A DNA stretch of 64,000 nucleotides from Dongia_A sp039808885 (GTDB lineage Bacteria; Pseudomonadota; Alphaproteobacteria; Dongiales; Dongiaceae), in the NCBI GenBank assembly GCA_039808885.1, contig JBDHTX010000007.1:94115-158114 (forward strand). Direction: 5' to 3'. The notes beneath the pieces were generated by a model. The model was given only the letters and a program-made list of their open reading frames with translations. It was not told where the DNA came from and ran no database searches. A program made the position numbers and the translations under genes. Each line of letters starts with the position of its first letter. Position 1 is the first letter of the stretch. Positions 52,314 to 61,158 of the stretch are shown in pieces.

Positions 52314-52559
52314 TCAGCGCGGCCGGCGACGCACAGCGGCCACGGCGCGATCGACCGCCGTGTCGACCTGCCGCGCCGATCGCGACCGGTTCCGCGCCTT
52401 GACCTTCTGCGCCGCCTCGTCCAGCAGGCGCCAGCGCACCGCCTCCTCGATGAATCTCGAGAGGTCGCCCTTGCGCATGCCGCTCGTGCCAAGGTGGCGG
52501 CGCAGGGAAAGGTCGGTTTCCTCCGACACCACGATGTTCCAGCGCACCGGGCTCGCCAT
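52314..52559 (-). CDS. Ribbon-helix-helix antitoxin
   Basis: 81 residues, short, with a WNIVVSEETDLSLRRHLG strand-helix start and a basic tail, consistent with an RHH antitoxin for the downstream PIN toxin. ATG at 52559 with GAGG upstream. The promoter upstream contains an inverted repeat that it may bind. Confidence 0.75.
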   Translation of the reverse strand: MASPVRWNIVVSEETDLSLRRHLGTSGMRKGDLSRFIEEAVRWRLLDEAAQKVKARNRSRSARQVDTAVDRAVAAVRRRPR

Positions 52560-52569
52560 TTCCAGCCTC

Positions 52570-52591
52570 GTATATGTTTATGTGTATATAC
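52570..52591. promoter_or_regulatory. Inverted repeat before the antitoxin gene
   Basis: GTATAT-N10-ATATAC (52570-52575, 52586-52591) in an AT-rich pocket just before the antitoxin's ribosome-binding site; a probable autoregulatory operator. Confidence 0.45.
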
Positions 52592-52631
52592 AGAATAGCA
52601 CGGCCGCCCGGCACCCGCCAGACCCGGCGCC

Positions 52632-53216
52632 TTACCGCACGAACACGCGCAGCTTGTCGCGGATGGCGGCTTCGAGTTTCTGGTCGAGTTCGCGCATGGC
52701 GCTTTCGGTCATGGCGAACCACACCGCCTCGCGCTGGTTGAGGGTCATGTTCTCCGCCACCGTCTGGCTGCGCGTGGCGGTCGCCTCGGCGCTGCCGGTC
52801 GTCTGCAGCAGCGGGTTGCCCACGTCGAGGCGGATGGCGATCCTGAGGTCGTAGCGGTCGGATTGCTCGGTCTTGAAGACCTGGGTGAGGCCGGTCGAGC
52901 GCGGCAGCGGCGTGTCGATCGCGCTGGCGTCGAGGATCGTGTAGGTGGCCATGCCGCGCTCGCCCACCGCGCGCAGCACGTCGCGGCCCCAGGCGGTCGC
53001 CACGTCGACCGGCTTCTGCGGGAACAGGTGATCGACGTTGGGCGATTTGCCCGGCGCCTTGTAGGCCTGGACGATCTCGATCTGCGCCACGTCGAGGCGG
53101 ATGTTCGGCCGGTCCTGGAAGGTCAGCGTGGCGAAACTCTGCCGCTTCGGCGGTGTATCGCAGCCAGATGCAAAGACAGCGAGCGGGGGAAGCAGCAGGA
53201 AGGATCGGCGGTTCAT
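52632..53216 (-). CDS. Hypothetical lipoprotein
   Basis: 194 residues. The N-terminus NRRSFLLLPPLAVFASGC is a signal peptide with a lipobox (SGC), giving a lipidated Cys. The mature protein has a charged central part and a C-terminal helix-rich portion (TESAMRELDQKLEAAIRDKL). I do not recognise a named family. ATG at 53216 is chosen over 53228. It stands alone between the toxin-antitoxin genes and a repeat element. Confidence 0.75.
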   Translation of the reverse strand: MNRRSFLLLPPLAVFASGCDTPPKRQSFATLTFQDRPNIRLDVAQIEIVQAYKAPGKSPNVDHLFPQKPVDVATAWGRDVLRAVGERGMATYTILDASAIDTPLPRSTGLTQVFKTEQSDRYDLRIAIRLDVGNPLLQTTGSAEATATRSQTVAENMTLNQREAVWFAMTESAMRELDQKLEAAIRDKLRVFVR

Positions 53217-53250
53217 CGATGTGAGCACTCCGTCGCCCGTCCCTCGCCAA

Positions 53251-53341
53251 CGTCATCACCGGGCGAAGTCCCGGTGATCCATGCGGCATCGATGCAGGCC
53301 GCGAGGCTGCATGGATTGCCGGGACAAGCCCGGCAATGACG
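53251..53341. repeat. Palindromic intergenic element (CGTCAT...CCCGG family)
   Basis: Inverted arms CGTCATCACCGGG... (53251-53284) and ...CCCGGCAATGACG (53309-53341), each itself a hairpin. Same family as the elements at 40704 and 55696. It lies between hslO and the lipoprotein gene. Confidence 0.8.
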
Positions 53342-53378
53342 ATAGAGTATGATGGCGTCGAATCGTGTCAATTCCCCC

Positions 53379-54287
53379 TCAATTCTGGGGCACGAAATCG
53401 GTCACCGGGAAATCGTAGCGGGCGTTGCAGAATTCGCAGGTGACCTGCAGCTGGCCGTCGATCTGCAGGTCGGCGAGCTCTTCGCGGCTCATCGCCTTCA
53501 GCACCACCTCGACGCGGTCGCGCGAGCAGCGGCACTTGGCCTGCACGCCCTGGGGGTCGGGCACCCGCACGCCGTCCTCGTGGAACAGGCGGTAGAGAAT
53601 CTCCGTCGCCGGCGTGCCGGTATCCAATAATTCGCGGTCGGTGCAGCTCGCCATCAGGATGAAGGCGCGGCGCCAGGCGTCATCGGCCACCTCCGCCGCC
53701 ATTTCGGTCACGTTCTCCTGCGGCAGGCGCTGCAGCATGATGGCGCCGGCGCGCCAGCCCGCGTCGCCGCGGCTCGCCGCCACCTTGAAGCCGGCCTGCA
53801 GCTGCTCCGACTGGCGGAAATAATGGTGCACGCAGTCCGACAGGGTGGCGCCGTCCAGCTCGACGATGCCCTGGTAGCGGTCGGTGTGGCTGCCCTGGTC
53901 GACTGTAAATGCCAGGTACCCTTTGCCATGCAACCGCGGCAGGCTGGCATCCTTCAGCGGGATGGCGGCGACCTTGTCCTTGTCGAACTGGGCATAGCCG
54001 CGCATGGCGCCGCCGCTGGTCAAATCGACCACCATCAGCTTGACCGGCCCGTCGCCCTTGGTCTGCAGGGTGAAGACGCCCTCGTATTTCAGCGCCGCGG
54101 CCAAGGCGGCGGCGAGCGCCATCATCTCCGCCAGCAGCCGCGCCACCGCGTCGGGGTAGTCGTGCTGGCGGATGATGCGGTCGGCCACGTCCGAGAGCCG
54201 GACCAGCCGCCCGCGCACGCCGTGGCCTTCGATCGAGAAGGGCTGGATGAAATCGCGGGCATCGCCCGCGGGGAGTCCTGTGTGCAT
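53379..54287 (-). CDS. hslO: Redox-regulated chaperone Hsp33
   Basis: 302 residues. The C-terminal zinc/redox switch has cysteines in KCRCSRD and CEFCN, the CxC...CxxC pattern of Hsp33. Under oxidative stress it releases zinc and binds unfolding proteins in the cytoplasm. The N-terminal globular domain shows GAMRGYAQFD. It is followed on the same strand by 427 bases to argF, filled with repeats. Confidence 0.93.
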   Translation of the reverse strand: MHTGLPAGDARDFIQPFSIEGHGVRGRLVRLSDVADRIIRQHDYPDAVARLLAEMMALAAALAAALKYEGVFTLQTKGDGPVKLMVVDLTSGGAMRGYAQFDKDKVAAIPLKDASLPRLHGKGYLAFTVDQGSHTDRYQGIVELDGATLSDCVHHYFRQSEQLQAGFKVAASRGDAGWRAGAIMLQRLPQENVTEMAAEVADDAWRRAFILMASCTDRELLDTGTPATEILYRLFHEDGVRVPDPQGVQAKCRCSRDRVEVVLKAMSREELADLQIDGQLQVTCEFCNARYDFPVTDFVPQN

Positions 54288-54714
54288 GGTCCTGAGATTC
54301 TAGTTCCGCAATCGAGTCTGCTGCAACCATACCCCCCTTCCCCACCTTCCCCCGCAAGGGGGGAAGGGGTTTTCTTCTCCCGTCGCCACCACTGGGTAGA
54401 AGCAAGAAGGGGAAGACTTCCGCAACGCGTCCCTTCCCCCCAGCCGACGAAGTCGGCCTCCGCCGACGGCGGGGGAAGGACAGGAAGGGGGGTGCAGCGC
54501 TTCGGTGTTAGATGGGGTCTAAGGATGCGGGAATCAAATCGCGCTGGTTCTTGTGCAATACGGCTGCAGCGCCCCCTCCCTAGCCCTCCCCCGGCTCGGG
54601 GGAGGGGAATGTAAGTCTCCCTCCCCCAAGATGGGGGAGGGTTGGGGTGGGGGTTGATGCCCGATGACTCTCGACCAGAGAAACCGTAGCCGCGCCGCGA
54701 CGCTCCGCCGCCTG
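54288..54714. repeat. Intergenic region with two GC-rich palindromic elements (CCCTCCCCC family)
   Basis: No gene is seen here. The first element (about 54330-54493) pairs CCCCCTTCCCCACCTTCCCCC with its complement GGGGGAAGGACAGGAAGGGGG; the second (about 54571-54656) contains CCCTCCCCCGGCTCGGGGGAGGG and a second hairpin with CCCTCCCCC-AAGAT-GGGGGAGGG. They are of the type also found at 31628-31771. Confidence 0.75.
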
Positions 54715-55659
54715 TCAAATCTTCCCGAAGCACCACAGCAGGATGCCCTGCTGGGCGTGGAGGCGGTTCTCCGCCTCGTCCCAGACCACGCTGTGCGGGC
54801 CGTCGATGACGCTGGCGGTCATCTCCTCGCCGCGATGGGCGGGCAGGCAGTGCTGGAAGATGGCGCCGGGCTTCGCCAGGCTCATCAGGCGGTCGTCGAC
54901 CTGGAAGGCGCGCAGCATGTTGTGGCGGTCGCTGGTGTCGGCGTCGCCCATGGAGACCCAGGTGTCGGTGACGACGCAATCGGCGCCCTCGACCGCGCGG
55001 GCCGGGTCGGCGACCAGGTTGACCTTGCCGCCCTGCGCCTTGGCCCAATCGACCACATCCTGGGGCGGCATCAGCATCTCCGGGCAGGCGACGTTCAGCT
55101 CGAAATCGAACATCACCGCCGCCTGGATCCAGGAGGTCGCCATGTTGTTGCCGTCGCCGGACCACGTGATCCGTTTTCCAGCAATAGGCCCGCGATGCTC
55201 CTCGAAGGTCATCACGTCGGCCATCAGCTGGCAGGGATGGGTGCGGTCCGTCAAACCGTTGATGACCGGCACGCTGGCATATTCCGCCAGCTCCATCAGC
55301 TTCTGCTCCTTGGTGGTGCGCACCATGATGCAGTGGACGTAGCGCGAGAGGACGCGCGCGGTATCCGCCACCGTCTCGCCGCGGCCCAACTGCGAGCTCT
55401 CGCGCTCCAGCACCACGGCGTCGCCGCCCAGGCGCTTCATGCCGAGCTCGAAGGAGACGCGGGTGCGCGTCGAGGGCTTCTCGAAGATCATCGCCAGGGC
55501 CTTGCCGTCGAGCGGCTTCGACTTGGCGAAGGGATGGGTGCCGGCCTTCAGCTGCTTCGACACGTCGATGATCTTGCGCAGATCGGCCTTGGAGACCTTG
55601 TCGAGGTCGAGGAAATGCCGGGGAGTTGGCTTGTTCTGGTTGGCGGAGAGGTTGGACAT
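54715..55659 (-). CDS. argF: Ornithine carbamoyltransferase
   Basis: 314 residues. Carbamoyl-phosphate site STRTRVSFELG and HPCQ, and the C-terminal HCLPAHRGEE with the ornithine-binding Cys. It condenses ornithine with carbamoyl phosphate to citrulline in arginine synthesis. It lies downstream of argD on the same strand, 154 bases apart with a palindromic element between. Confidence 0.94.
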   Translation of the reverse strand: MSNLSANQNKPTPRHFLDLDKVSKADLRKIIDVSKQLKAGTHPFAKSKPLDGKALAMIFEKPSTRTRVSFELGMKRLGGDAVVLERESSQLGRGETVADTARVLSRYVHCIMVRTTKEQKLMELAEYASVPVINGLTDRTHPCQLMADVMTFEEHRGPIAGKRITWSGDGNNMATSWIQAAVMFDFELNVACPEMLMPPQDVVDWAKAQGGKVNLVADPARAVEGADCVVTDTWVSMGDADTSDRHNMLRAFQVDDRLMSLAKPGAIFQHCLPAHRGEEMTASVIDGPHSVVWDEAENRLHAQQGILLWCFGKI

Positions 55660-55695
55660 GATGGATCAGACTTTCTTCCCGCCCCCTCACCTTTT

Positions 55696-55784
55696 CGTCA
55701 TTGCCGGGCTTGACCCGGCAATCCAAATTTCTTGCCGGTCGCTTCGCCGGAACTTGGATCGCCGGGTCAAGCCCGGCGATGACG
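55696..55784. repeat. Palindromic intergenic element (CGTCAT...CCCGG family)
   Basis: Two inverted arms, CGTCATTGCCGGGCTTGA... (55696-55728) and ...TCAAGCCCGGCGATGACG (55757-55784), with a hairpin in each. It separates argD and argF. Confidence 0.85.
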
Positions 55785-55813
55785 AGTAGAAGGGGCGCAA
55801 TTAGCTTTCGAGA

Positions 55814-57034
55814 CTAAGCACCGGTCTCTTTCGCGGCTTGCTCGAGCATCCCGAGGGCCTGGTCGATTTCCGATGCGGTGATGATGAGGGGCGGCAGCAG
55901 GCGCACCACGTTGTCGCCGGCGCCCACGGTCAGCAGCCCGCATCGTCGGAGGCGATCGACCATTTCCAGATTGGGGGTCACGCATTTGAGGCCGAGCATC
56001 AGCCCCTTGCCGCGCACCTCCGCGAAGACCTTCGGATAGGCGGCGACGAGGCGCTCGGCGCCCTTCTTCAATTGCGCGCCGCGCGCCACCACGTCATCGA
56101 GGAAGCCGGGCGCCAGCAGAATGTCCATCACGGCATTGCCCACCGCCATGGCGAGCGGATTGCCGCCGAAGGTGGTGCCGTGGCTGCCCGGGCCGAAGGC
56201 CTTGGCCACCTTCTCGGTCGCGAGGCAGGCGCCCAGGGGGAAGCCGCCGCCGATGCCCTTCGCCGTCGCCACGATGTCCGGCGTCACGCCGGCCCATTCA
56301 TGGGCGAAGAGCTTGCCGGTGCGGCCCATGCCGCATTGCACCTCGTCGAAGAACAGCAGCAGGCCGAACTCGTCGCAGACCGCGCGCAGGCCCTTCAGGT
56401 ATTCGACCGAGGCGGCGCGCATGCCGCCCTCGCCCTGCACCGGCTCGACCAGGATGGCGGCCGTCTCCTTGCCGATCTTGGCGCGCAGCTCGTTCAGATT
56501 GCCGAAGGGCACATGGTCGAAGCCCTCGACAGTGGGCGCGTAGCCCTTGAGATACTTCTCGTTGCCCGCCGCGGCGAGGCCGGCCAGCGTGCGGCCGTGG
56601 AACGAGCCTTCGCAGGCGATGACGCGATAGCGCCCGGCATCGCCGAAATCGTCGTGATACTTGCGCACCAGCTTGAGGCCGCATTCGATGGCCTCGACGC
56701 CGGAATTGCCGAAGAACACCTGGTCGGCGAAGGACGCCGCGGCCAGGCGCTCGCCCAGCCGCTCCTGCCCCGGCACGCGATACAGGTTCGAGGTGTGCCA
56801 GATCTTCTGCGCCTGGTCGGTGATGGCCGCCACCAGGTGCGGGTGGCAATGGCCGAGCGCCGTCACCGCGATGCCGCTGGCGAAATCGAGGAAGCGCCGC
56901 CCATCCGTCGCGATCATCCACGCCCCCTCGCCGCGCTCGAAGGCCAGCTCCGATCGCGCATAGGTGTTCATCAGCGCCGCGCCGGGGGCGGTGGCGCTGG
57001 AAGAAGCGGATGGAGCGGAGACCGCAGCACTCAT
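55814..57034 (-). CDS. argD: Acetylornithine/succinyldiaminopimelate aminotransferase
   Basis: 406 residues, fold-type I PLP aminotransferase. The PLP-lysine lies in ATAKGIGGGFPLGA; the segment FFGNSGVEAIECGLK and DEVQCGMGRTG are typical. It makes N-acetylornithine in arginine synthesis and can also serve lysine synthesis. ATG at 57034 has AGGAG eight bases upstream; the first ~20 residues are Ala/Ser-rich. The acquired cassette ends 112 bases upstream of its start codon on the same strand. Confidence 0.93.
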   Translation of the reverse strand: MSAAVSAPSASSSATAPGAALMNTYARSELAFERGEGAWMIATDGRRFLDFASGIAVTALGHCHPHLVAAITDQAQKIWHTSNLYRVPGQERLGERLAAASFADQVFFGNSGVEAIECGLKLVRKYHDDFGDAGRYRVIACEGSFHGRTLAGLAAAGNEKYLKGYAPTVEGFDHVPFGNLNELRAKIGKETAAILVEPVQGEGGMRAASVEYLKGLRAVCDEFGLLLFFDEVQCGMGRTGKLFAHEWAGVTPDIVATAKGIGGGFPLGACLATEKVAKAFGPGSHGTTFGGNPLAMAVGNAVMDILLAPGFLDDVVARGAQLKKGAERLVAAYPKVFAEVRGKGLMLGLKCVTPNLEMVDRLRRCGLLTVGAGDNVVRLLPPLIITASEIDQALGMLEQAAKETGA

Positions 57035-57146
57035 CGCACACACTCCTGAAAGCAATTCAGCGGGCCGCTGGCCCGCTGGAACGGAGAGAGAACGCCGGAA
57101 AGAGGGGAGATAATTGGGGCACGTGGCAGGGGGTGTCAAGTTTCAC

Positions 57147-59219
57147 TTACCCTTCTGCAGTCTGATCCTCGACTCGAAAGAGATTGCCTTGCAGATCCGC
57201 ATCCTCTGTGGCGGCTAACTTCGCACCGCCGAAGAAGTCTGCGAGGGTCTGCGCGTTTGACTCCGCCACTTGCTCAAGAATCTTTGGATTCTGAATCCTT
57301 TTTGACAACCAGCGTTGCCGCCAGATCCCTCCGATGACGCTAGCGGGATTCCCTCTACACTCAGTTGCCGGTTGCATTCCAATCAGCTCCGCTATCGCGC
57401 CGGAGTGTAGTTCGCACCCATAGAAGATCCGGGGTGTAGCATGATGCAACACCGCCGATGAGTCCATTCCAAGGATATCTACCGCCTCACGTATCTGGCG
57501 CAGCCGAGGGCTTGCGCCCTCTCCAAATCGATTGTTTATGCGCCGAGCACGGTGTGTGCGTTCACTAACCTCTCTCAAGACTTTCACTGTCGTCGGACCC
57601 AAATGCACCGTGCCAAAGCCAGCGGTCTTCGCAAGTTGGAGCCACTCGATGTCTTGCTCCAAATTCGGGTAGTCCTTCGCTCGGAGGCGCAATCGGTTGT
57701 ACTGGCTGCTACCGTTTCCATAGAGGCTTGTTGTAGTGAGCACCTTTAGCTCGGCCGGGCGAAAGATAGCGCGACCAGCCATTTGCGAACTAATGATGCT
57801 CACTTGGCGAGAATAACGATTGCGATAAGCTTCGCGTACTTCCTGCGAGGCCATCAGCAACGCTACCAGCTTTCCGCCAAGTATAGAATTGTAGGGCGCT
57901 ACTGCGCCGCAAACGCTCACATCTACTACCTGGCTGGACATCCCCGCTTTTCTCACTTCCTCCAAGGCGGTGCCAATCGTCCTCAGGCCATTCGGGTGCC
58001 GTAGAATCAACTCAACTAGCGCAAGGCCGCGCTGACTCCAATCTAGAGTTTGGAATGTTCTCTTGGCATCGAGCAACTGTCCTAGCGTTTCAGCCCTTTT
58101 CCGGACAAACAGAGGGTCTTCGGATGCAGCTCTCCAATCAATATTTGCAGCGTGAGCCTTTGAAGCATCCCGCTGTGATCGAACGCTCGCGTTTGACTGC
58201 TCCGCTTCGCTATAGGCCGCTTCGAGCTGGCGAATACGTGCTAGAGCAGCTCCAGCTACTCGCTGCTCTAGTCGCAGGATAGTACGCTCTGACGGAAAAG
58301 CGAGTTCATCCGGTGAAACCAAATCATCGGATCGAATCTCGGAAATGCTGCGCTCCAACCGGGCTACCAGAGCGCGAAGCGCTACTTCACAATCCCACAC
58401 TCCCGCTCGAAGTTGCTGAATGAACGGCTCTGGATTCCACCCGATCCAGTCATCGCGCACCCGCATTCGCACGACGGGGCTGGCCAACATCGCAATGCCG
58501 ATAATCGGCCGTTTGGGCCGAGCGGCATTCCGGATGAGGATTGCCATTGATCTGCCAGGCGTGGATCGATACTCGAGTGACCAAGTGTGCCGAAAGTAGC
58601 GCCAGATGTCTATTAACCGGAGACCCGTTATTGAACATCGCGCATCTTCATCACAAACCTCTATTACAGGATCGATCACAGTCTTGAGTCGATCTGCCGC
58701 TTCAATAGGCGGCAACCATGCAAACGGTTCGAGGGCCGCCGCGAGTTTCACTCCATCATCGATTACGTCTGCGATTGAGGTTCGAGCAGCGCCACGGGGC
58801 ACGATACGGTGCATCCGCCCCAAGAACTTCTGCACACCACGGTCAGTAAGTTGCCGATCGCGACCTCTCTGCAGCGCTCGCCGCAATCGATCCTTCGCGC
58901 TCTCTGGCGTTTCTCCAATCAATCTCAATCCCGGAGGCCGCAATTGTATTGTGTCATCATTAGTCGTGACCTCCCAGCCCTGATCCATCAGATCAGCTAG
59001 GAGAAGCGCGACGGCTCGAAGTTCCAAGCTCCAGGTCTCATCTTGCCAGAGTTCATGGAGCTTCCTAAGAGCAGCGGACAGTGCTTCGCGCCCCATCGGT
59101 CGTTTGACTTCGATGAATGCATTGAGCTTGCTCATGACCCAACGCGGCAAAAGAGGGGTCACGACCCGCAAGGCTATATTCGGCGACGAGTTATCGTCTG
59201 ATGCTTCGGCGCCCGCCAT
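57147..59219 (-). CDS. DUF4338 (DruA-like) protein
   Basis: 690 residues. I recognise the DUF4338/DruA pattern: VRDDWIGW near 255-261, and a C-terminal half with VCGAVAPYN, ILGGKLVALL (446-455), a SSQMAGRAI segment and TTSLYGNGSSQYNRL (496-510). DUF4338 includes DruA of the Druantia anti-phage system; its biochemical activity is not known. An extended N-terminal region (1-190) is not typical of short DUF4338 proteins. ATG at 59219 follows AAGGGG; ATG at 59324 would overlap the preceding ATPase gene. The DNA is much less GC-rich than the flanks. No DruE-type helicase is nearby, so this is not a standard Druantia locus. Confidence 0.72.
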   Translation of the reverse strand: MAGAEASDDNSSPNIALRVVTPLLPRWVMSKLNAFIEVKRPMGREALSAALRKLHELWQDETWSLELRAVALLLADLMDQGWEVTTNDDTIQLRPPGLRLIGETPESAKDRLRRALQRGRDRQLTDRGVQKFLGRMHRIVPRGAARTSIADVIDDGVKLAAALEPFAWLPPIEAADRLKTVIDPVIEVCDEDARCSITGLRLIDIWRYFRHTWSLEYRSTPGRSMAILIRNAARPKRPIIGIAMLASPVVRMRVRDDWIGWNPEPFIQQLRAGVWDCEVALRALVARLERSISEIRSDDLVSPDELAFPSERTILRLEQRVAGAALARIRQLEAAYSEAEQSNASVRSQRDASKAHAANIDWRAASEDPLFVRKRAETLGQLLDAKRTFQTLDWSQRGLALVELILRHPNGLRTIGTALEEVRKAGMSSQVVDVSVCGAVAPYNSILGGKLVALLMASQEVREAYRNRYSRQVSIISSQMAGRAIFRPAELKVLTTTSLYGNGSSQYNRLRLRAKDYPNLEQDIEWLQLAKTAGFGTVHLGPTTVKVLREVSERTHRARRINNRFGEGASPRLRQIREAVDILGMDSSAVLHHATPRIFYGCELHSGAIAELIGMQPATECRGNPASVIGGIWRQRWLSKRIQNPKILEQVAESNAQTLADFFGGAKLAATEDADLQGNLFRVEDQTAEG

Positions 59220-59228
59220 ACTCATCCC

Positions 59229-59263
59229 CTTAAAGAAAACCGGGCCAAGATCTGGCCCGGTTT
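59229..59263 (-). terminator. Intrinsic terminator between the ATPase and the DUF4338 gene
   Basis: Read on the minus strand, an 11-bp perfect stem (arms 59253-59263 and 59237-59247, loop of five) with sequence AAACCGGGCCA/TGGCCCGGTTT is followed by TTTTCTTT. It lies 27 bases after the ATPase stop and just before the Shine-Dalgarno of the DUF4338 gene, so it should reduce read-through in this cassette. Confidence 0.7.
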
Positions 59264-59289
59264 CCAAATACCACGCCTTGTGCACCGTG

Positions 59290-61068
59290 TCAGGCTGATG
59301 CGGCCTCGGGAGGCAAGTTGTCATGCTGACTACCCAACTGCTCTCCTAGATAAGTGAGCGCAACTTCGAGTTTCCTCGACCACTCCGGGATCTCATGGAC
59401 ATAGAATCCCCTCAGTTCATCGTTTCCATCGAGCATCCGATCCCCAATCGAGAACAAAAGGATCTCTAGTGCTGCGCGGACAGCCGGAGAGCTAGTAGGT
59501 CCGGAATGAACCTCTTGGAAAAATCTCGAGGCGGTGTTCTGCCACAGCACTTTGGTTCCGCCGATTTGTTCAACCTCAAAAAACGCTCCGCCTGGCAAAG
59601 ATCGCCTTCCAACTTTGTACGGCTTGCCGCCGAGTTCCGCTTCGATTTCGCGCTTCGCCTCTTCGGTGCTCTTGCCCGAAACAGCGGCTCGCTGTTCAGC
59701 CTCTTGCTGGAGCCGTTTTTTGCCTTCTTCAGCGCGCTTCTCGGCAACTGGCAAAGGGACGACGTTTCGAAATTTGCTAGCCTCCTCCATCGCCTGCTCG
59801 GACGCGCGCTTTCCTTCATCACTCTTGTCTTGCTCGCTCTCAAGTGAGGACTTCTCCTCCTTAAATTTCCTTCGGAGCTGCTCAATCGCCTTCTCGACTC
59901 CCGCTTCCTTGAGGATCTGCCAAACGCGATCGGAAATATCCACACGCTGTTTCGACGTTGGCACATTGAATTCTTCGTCAAGCGTGGCATCAAAATCGAC
60001 CTCGATCTTGATGTAGCGGTCGTAGTTCATGAAGGTCGTCAAAGGGGAGTGTCGGACAATCTCGATGATTCGCCCCATTCTGGCGACAATGAACCCGTTG
60101 TATTCCTTCAGAATCGCGAAACGCTCGTTCGCGTTTTTCCCCTGCGCGTCTTTGGTTTTGTCAATAGACGCAAACCGAGGCGACATGTAGGAAAACCGCA
60201 CGTTCACATGACCGACGACCGCCTTGGTCTCCTTGTCTTTCACATCGATTCGCATGGGGTCCAGCGGCTTTGCCCGCTCTGCATCCAAATCGTACCAGCG
60301 ATAACCCGGCGTGAGGAACAGCGGGTCAATTGGATCTACTCGCTTCCCATTGACCACCAAGTCAAACTGACTCCGCAATTTGTGATAGACGATTCCAAAG
60401 TGCTCAAGCAGGTTGTTCTGCAGAGCGCCCATCGACTTCCAAGTCAGTTTGTCGAGCTTATCAATTACGACCACTGTTCCTGAGGACTGAACTCCGCCGG
60501 GGAAGTTCTCTGAGATGTAGTCTTGAACAAATCGAGGCAGCTTCGATGGCTTCGCGGGTGCAACAACAATCTCCCCGTCGCCGTCCATACATTTGCCAGA
60601 CTCGATTTCATCCAGGTCAATGGCGCAGACATGAATTTTCCCGCCTTCGATGCTGGAGTAGACTTCAAAACGTCGCCCCAAGCTCACGCAAGAACTTGGC
60701 AGCCCATACCCAAAGCGACCAATACCCGTGCGATTGTTCTCGCGATCAGTGCCACCCCATAGCATTGCCACTCGAATCATTTCGGGGATCATCCCACAGC
60801 CATTGTCGATTACCGCGATCTGAGAGACGTTGCCCTTTCGACCGCCGCCGTCGTCGTTTAGAACAACATGAATGCTGGACGCTCCGGCCTCGAAGCCGTT
60901 ATCAACGAGTTCATCCAGAGCGGTACCTGTATGCTTGTATCCGATGTCCCGGATGCCGCGCACAAACGCGGCACCCACAGTGAGGCCATACTTGAATTTG
61001 CTCTTTTGAAGAGCCTCCACGTAAGCCTTCTGACGATCAATTGCGGGCACAGTCTTGTTCGTAGCCAT
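59290..61068 (-). CDS. GHKL ATPase (Hsp90/MORC-like)
   Basis: 592 residues from ATG at 61068 (AAGGA about ten bases upstream); ATG at 61158, directly after the sigma-like stop, is an alternative. Bergerat-fold motifs: N box TALDELVDNGFEAG (N57), G1 DNGCGM (88-93), G2 GIGRFGYGLPSS (115-126). The middle domain has a RWYDLDAERAK-type transducer segment. The last third (about 390-500) is highly charged and predicted coiled-coil (EEKSSLESEQDKSDEGKRA). Prokaryotic MORC/Hsp90-like ATPases occur in mobile-DNA conflict loci. Clearly less GC-rich than the core genome. Confidence 0.85.
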   Translation of the reverse strand: MATNKTVPAIDRQKAYVEALQKSKFKYGLTVGAAFVRGIRDIGYKHTGTALDELVDNGFEAGASSIHVVLNDDGGGRKGNVSQIAVIDNGCGMIPEMIRVAMLWGGTDRENNRTGIGRFGYGLPSSCVSLGRRFEVYSSIEGGKIHVCAIDLDEIESGKCMDGDGEIVVAPAKPSKLPRFVQDYISENFPGGVQSSGTVVVIDKLDKLTWKSMGALQNNLLEHFGIVYHKLRSQFDLVVNGKRVDPIDPLFLTPGYRWYDLDAERAKPLDPMRIDVKDKETKAVVGHVNVRFSYMSPRFASIDKTKDAQGKNANERFAILKEYNGFIVARMGRIIEIVRHSPLTTFMNYDRYIKIEVDFDATLDEEFNVPTSKQRVDISDRVWQILKEAGVEKAIEQLRRKFKEEKSSLESEQDKSDEGKRASEQAMEEASKFRNVVPLPVAEKRAEEGKKRLQQEAEQRAAVSGKSTEEAKREIEAELGGKPYKVGRRSLPGGAFFEVEQIGGTKVLWQNTASRFFQEVHSGPTSSPAVRAALEILLFSIGDRMLDGNDELRGFYVHEIPEWSRKLEVALTYLGEQLGSQHDNLPPEAASA

Positions 61069-61158
61069 GGTAGAAGAGTCCTTCTTTTTTGCGGCATTTC
61101 TCGCCGCGAGGAATGAGCCCTTGATTTCGCAGCTGGGCTCGGAGGCTGCACTCCGCAT

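Noticed and set aside
54288..54714. A CRISPR array or small genes in the repeat-rich gap
   Set aside because: The repeats are inverted and irregular in spacing, not direct repeats with spacers; short frames here are made of low-complexity sequence.
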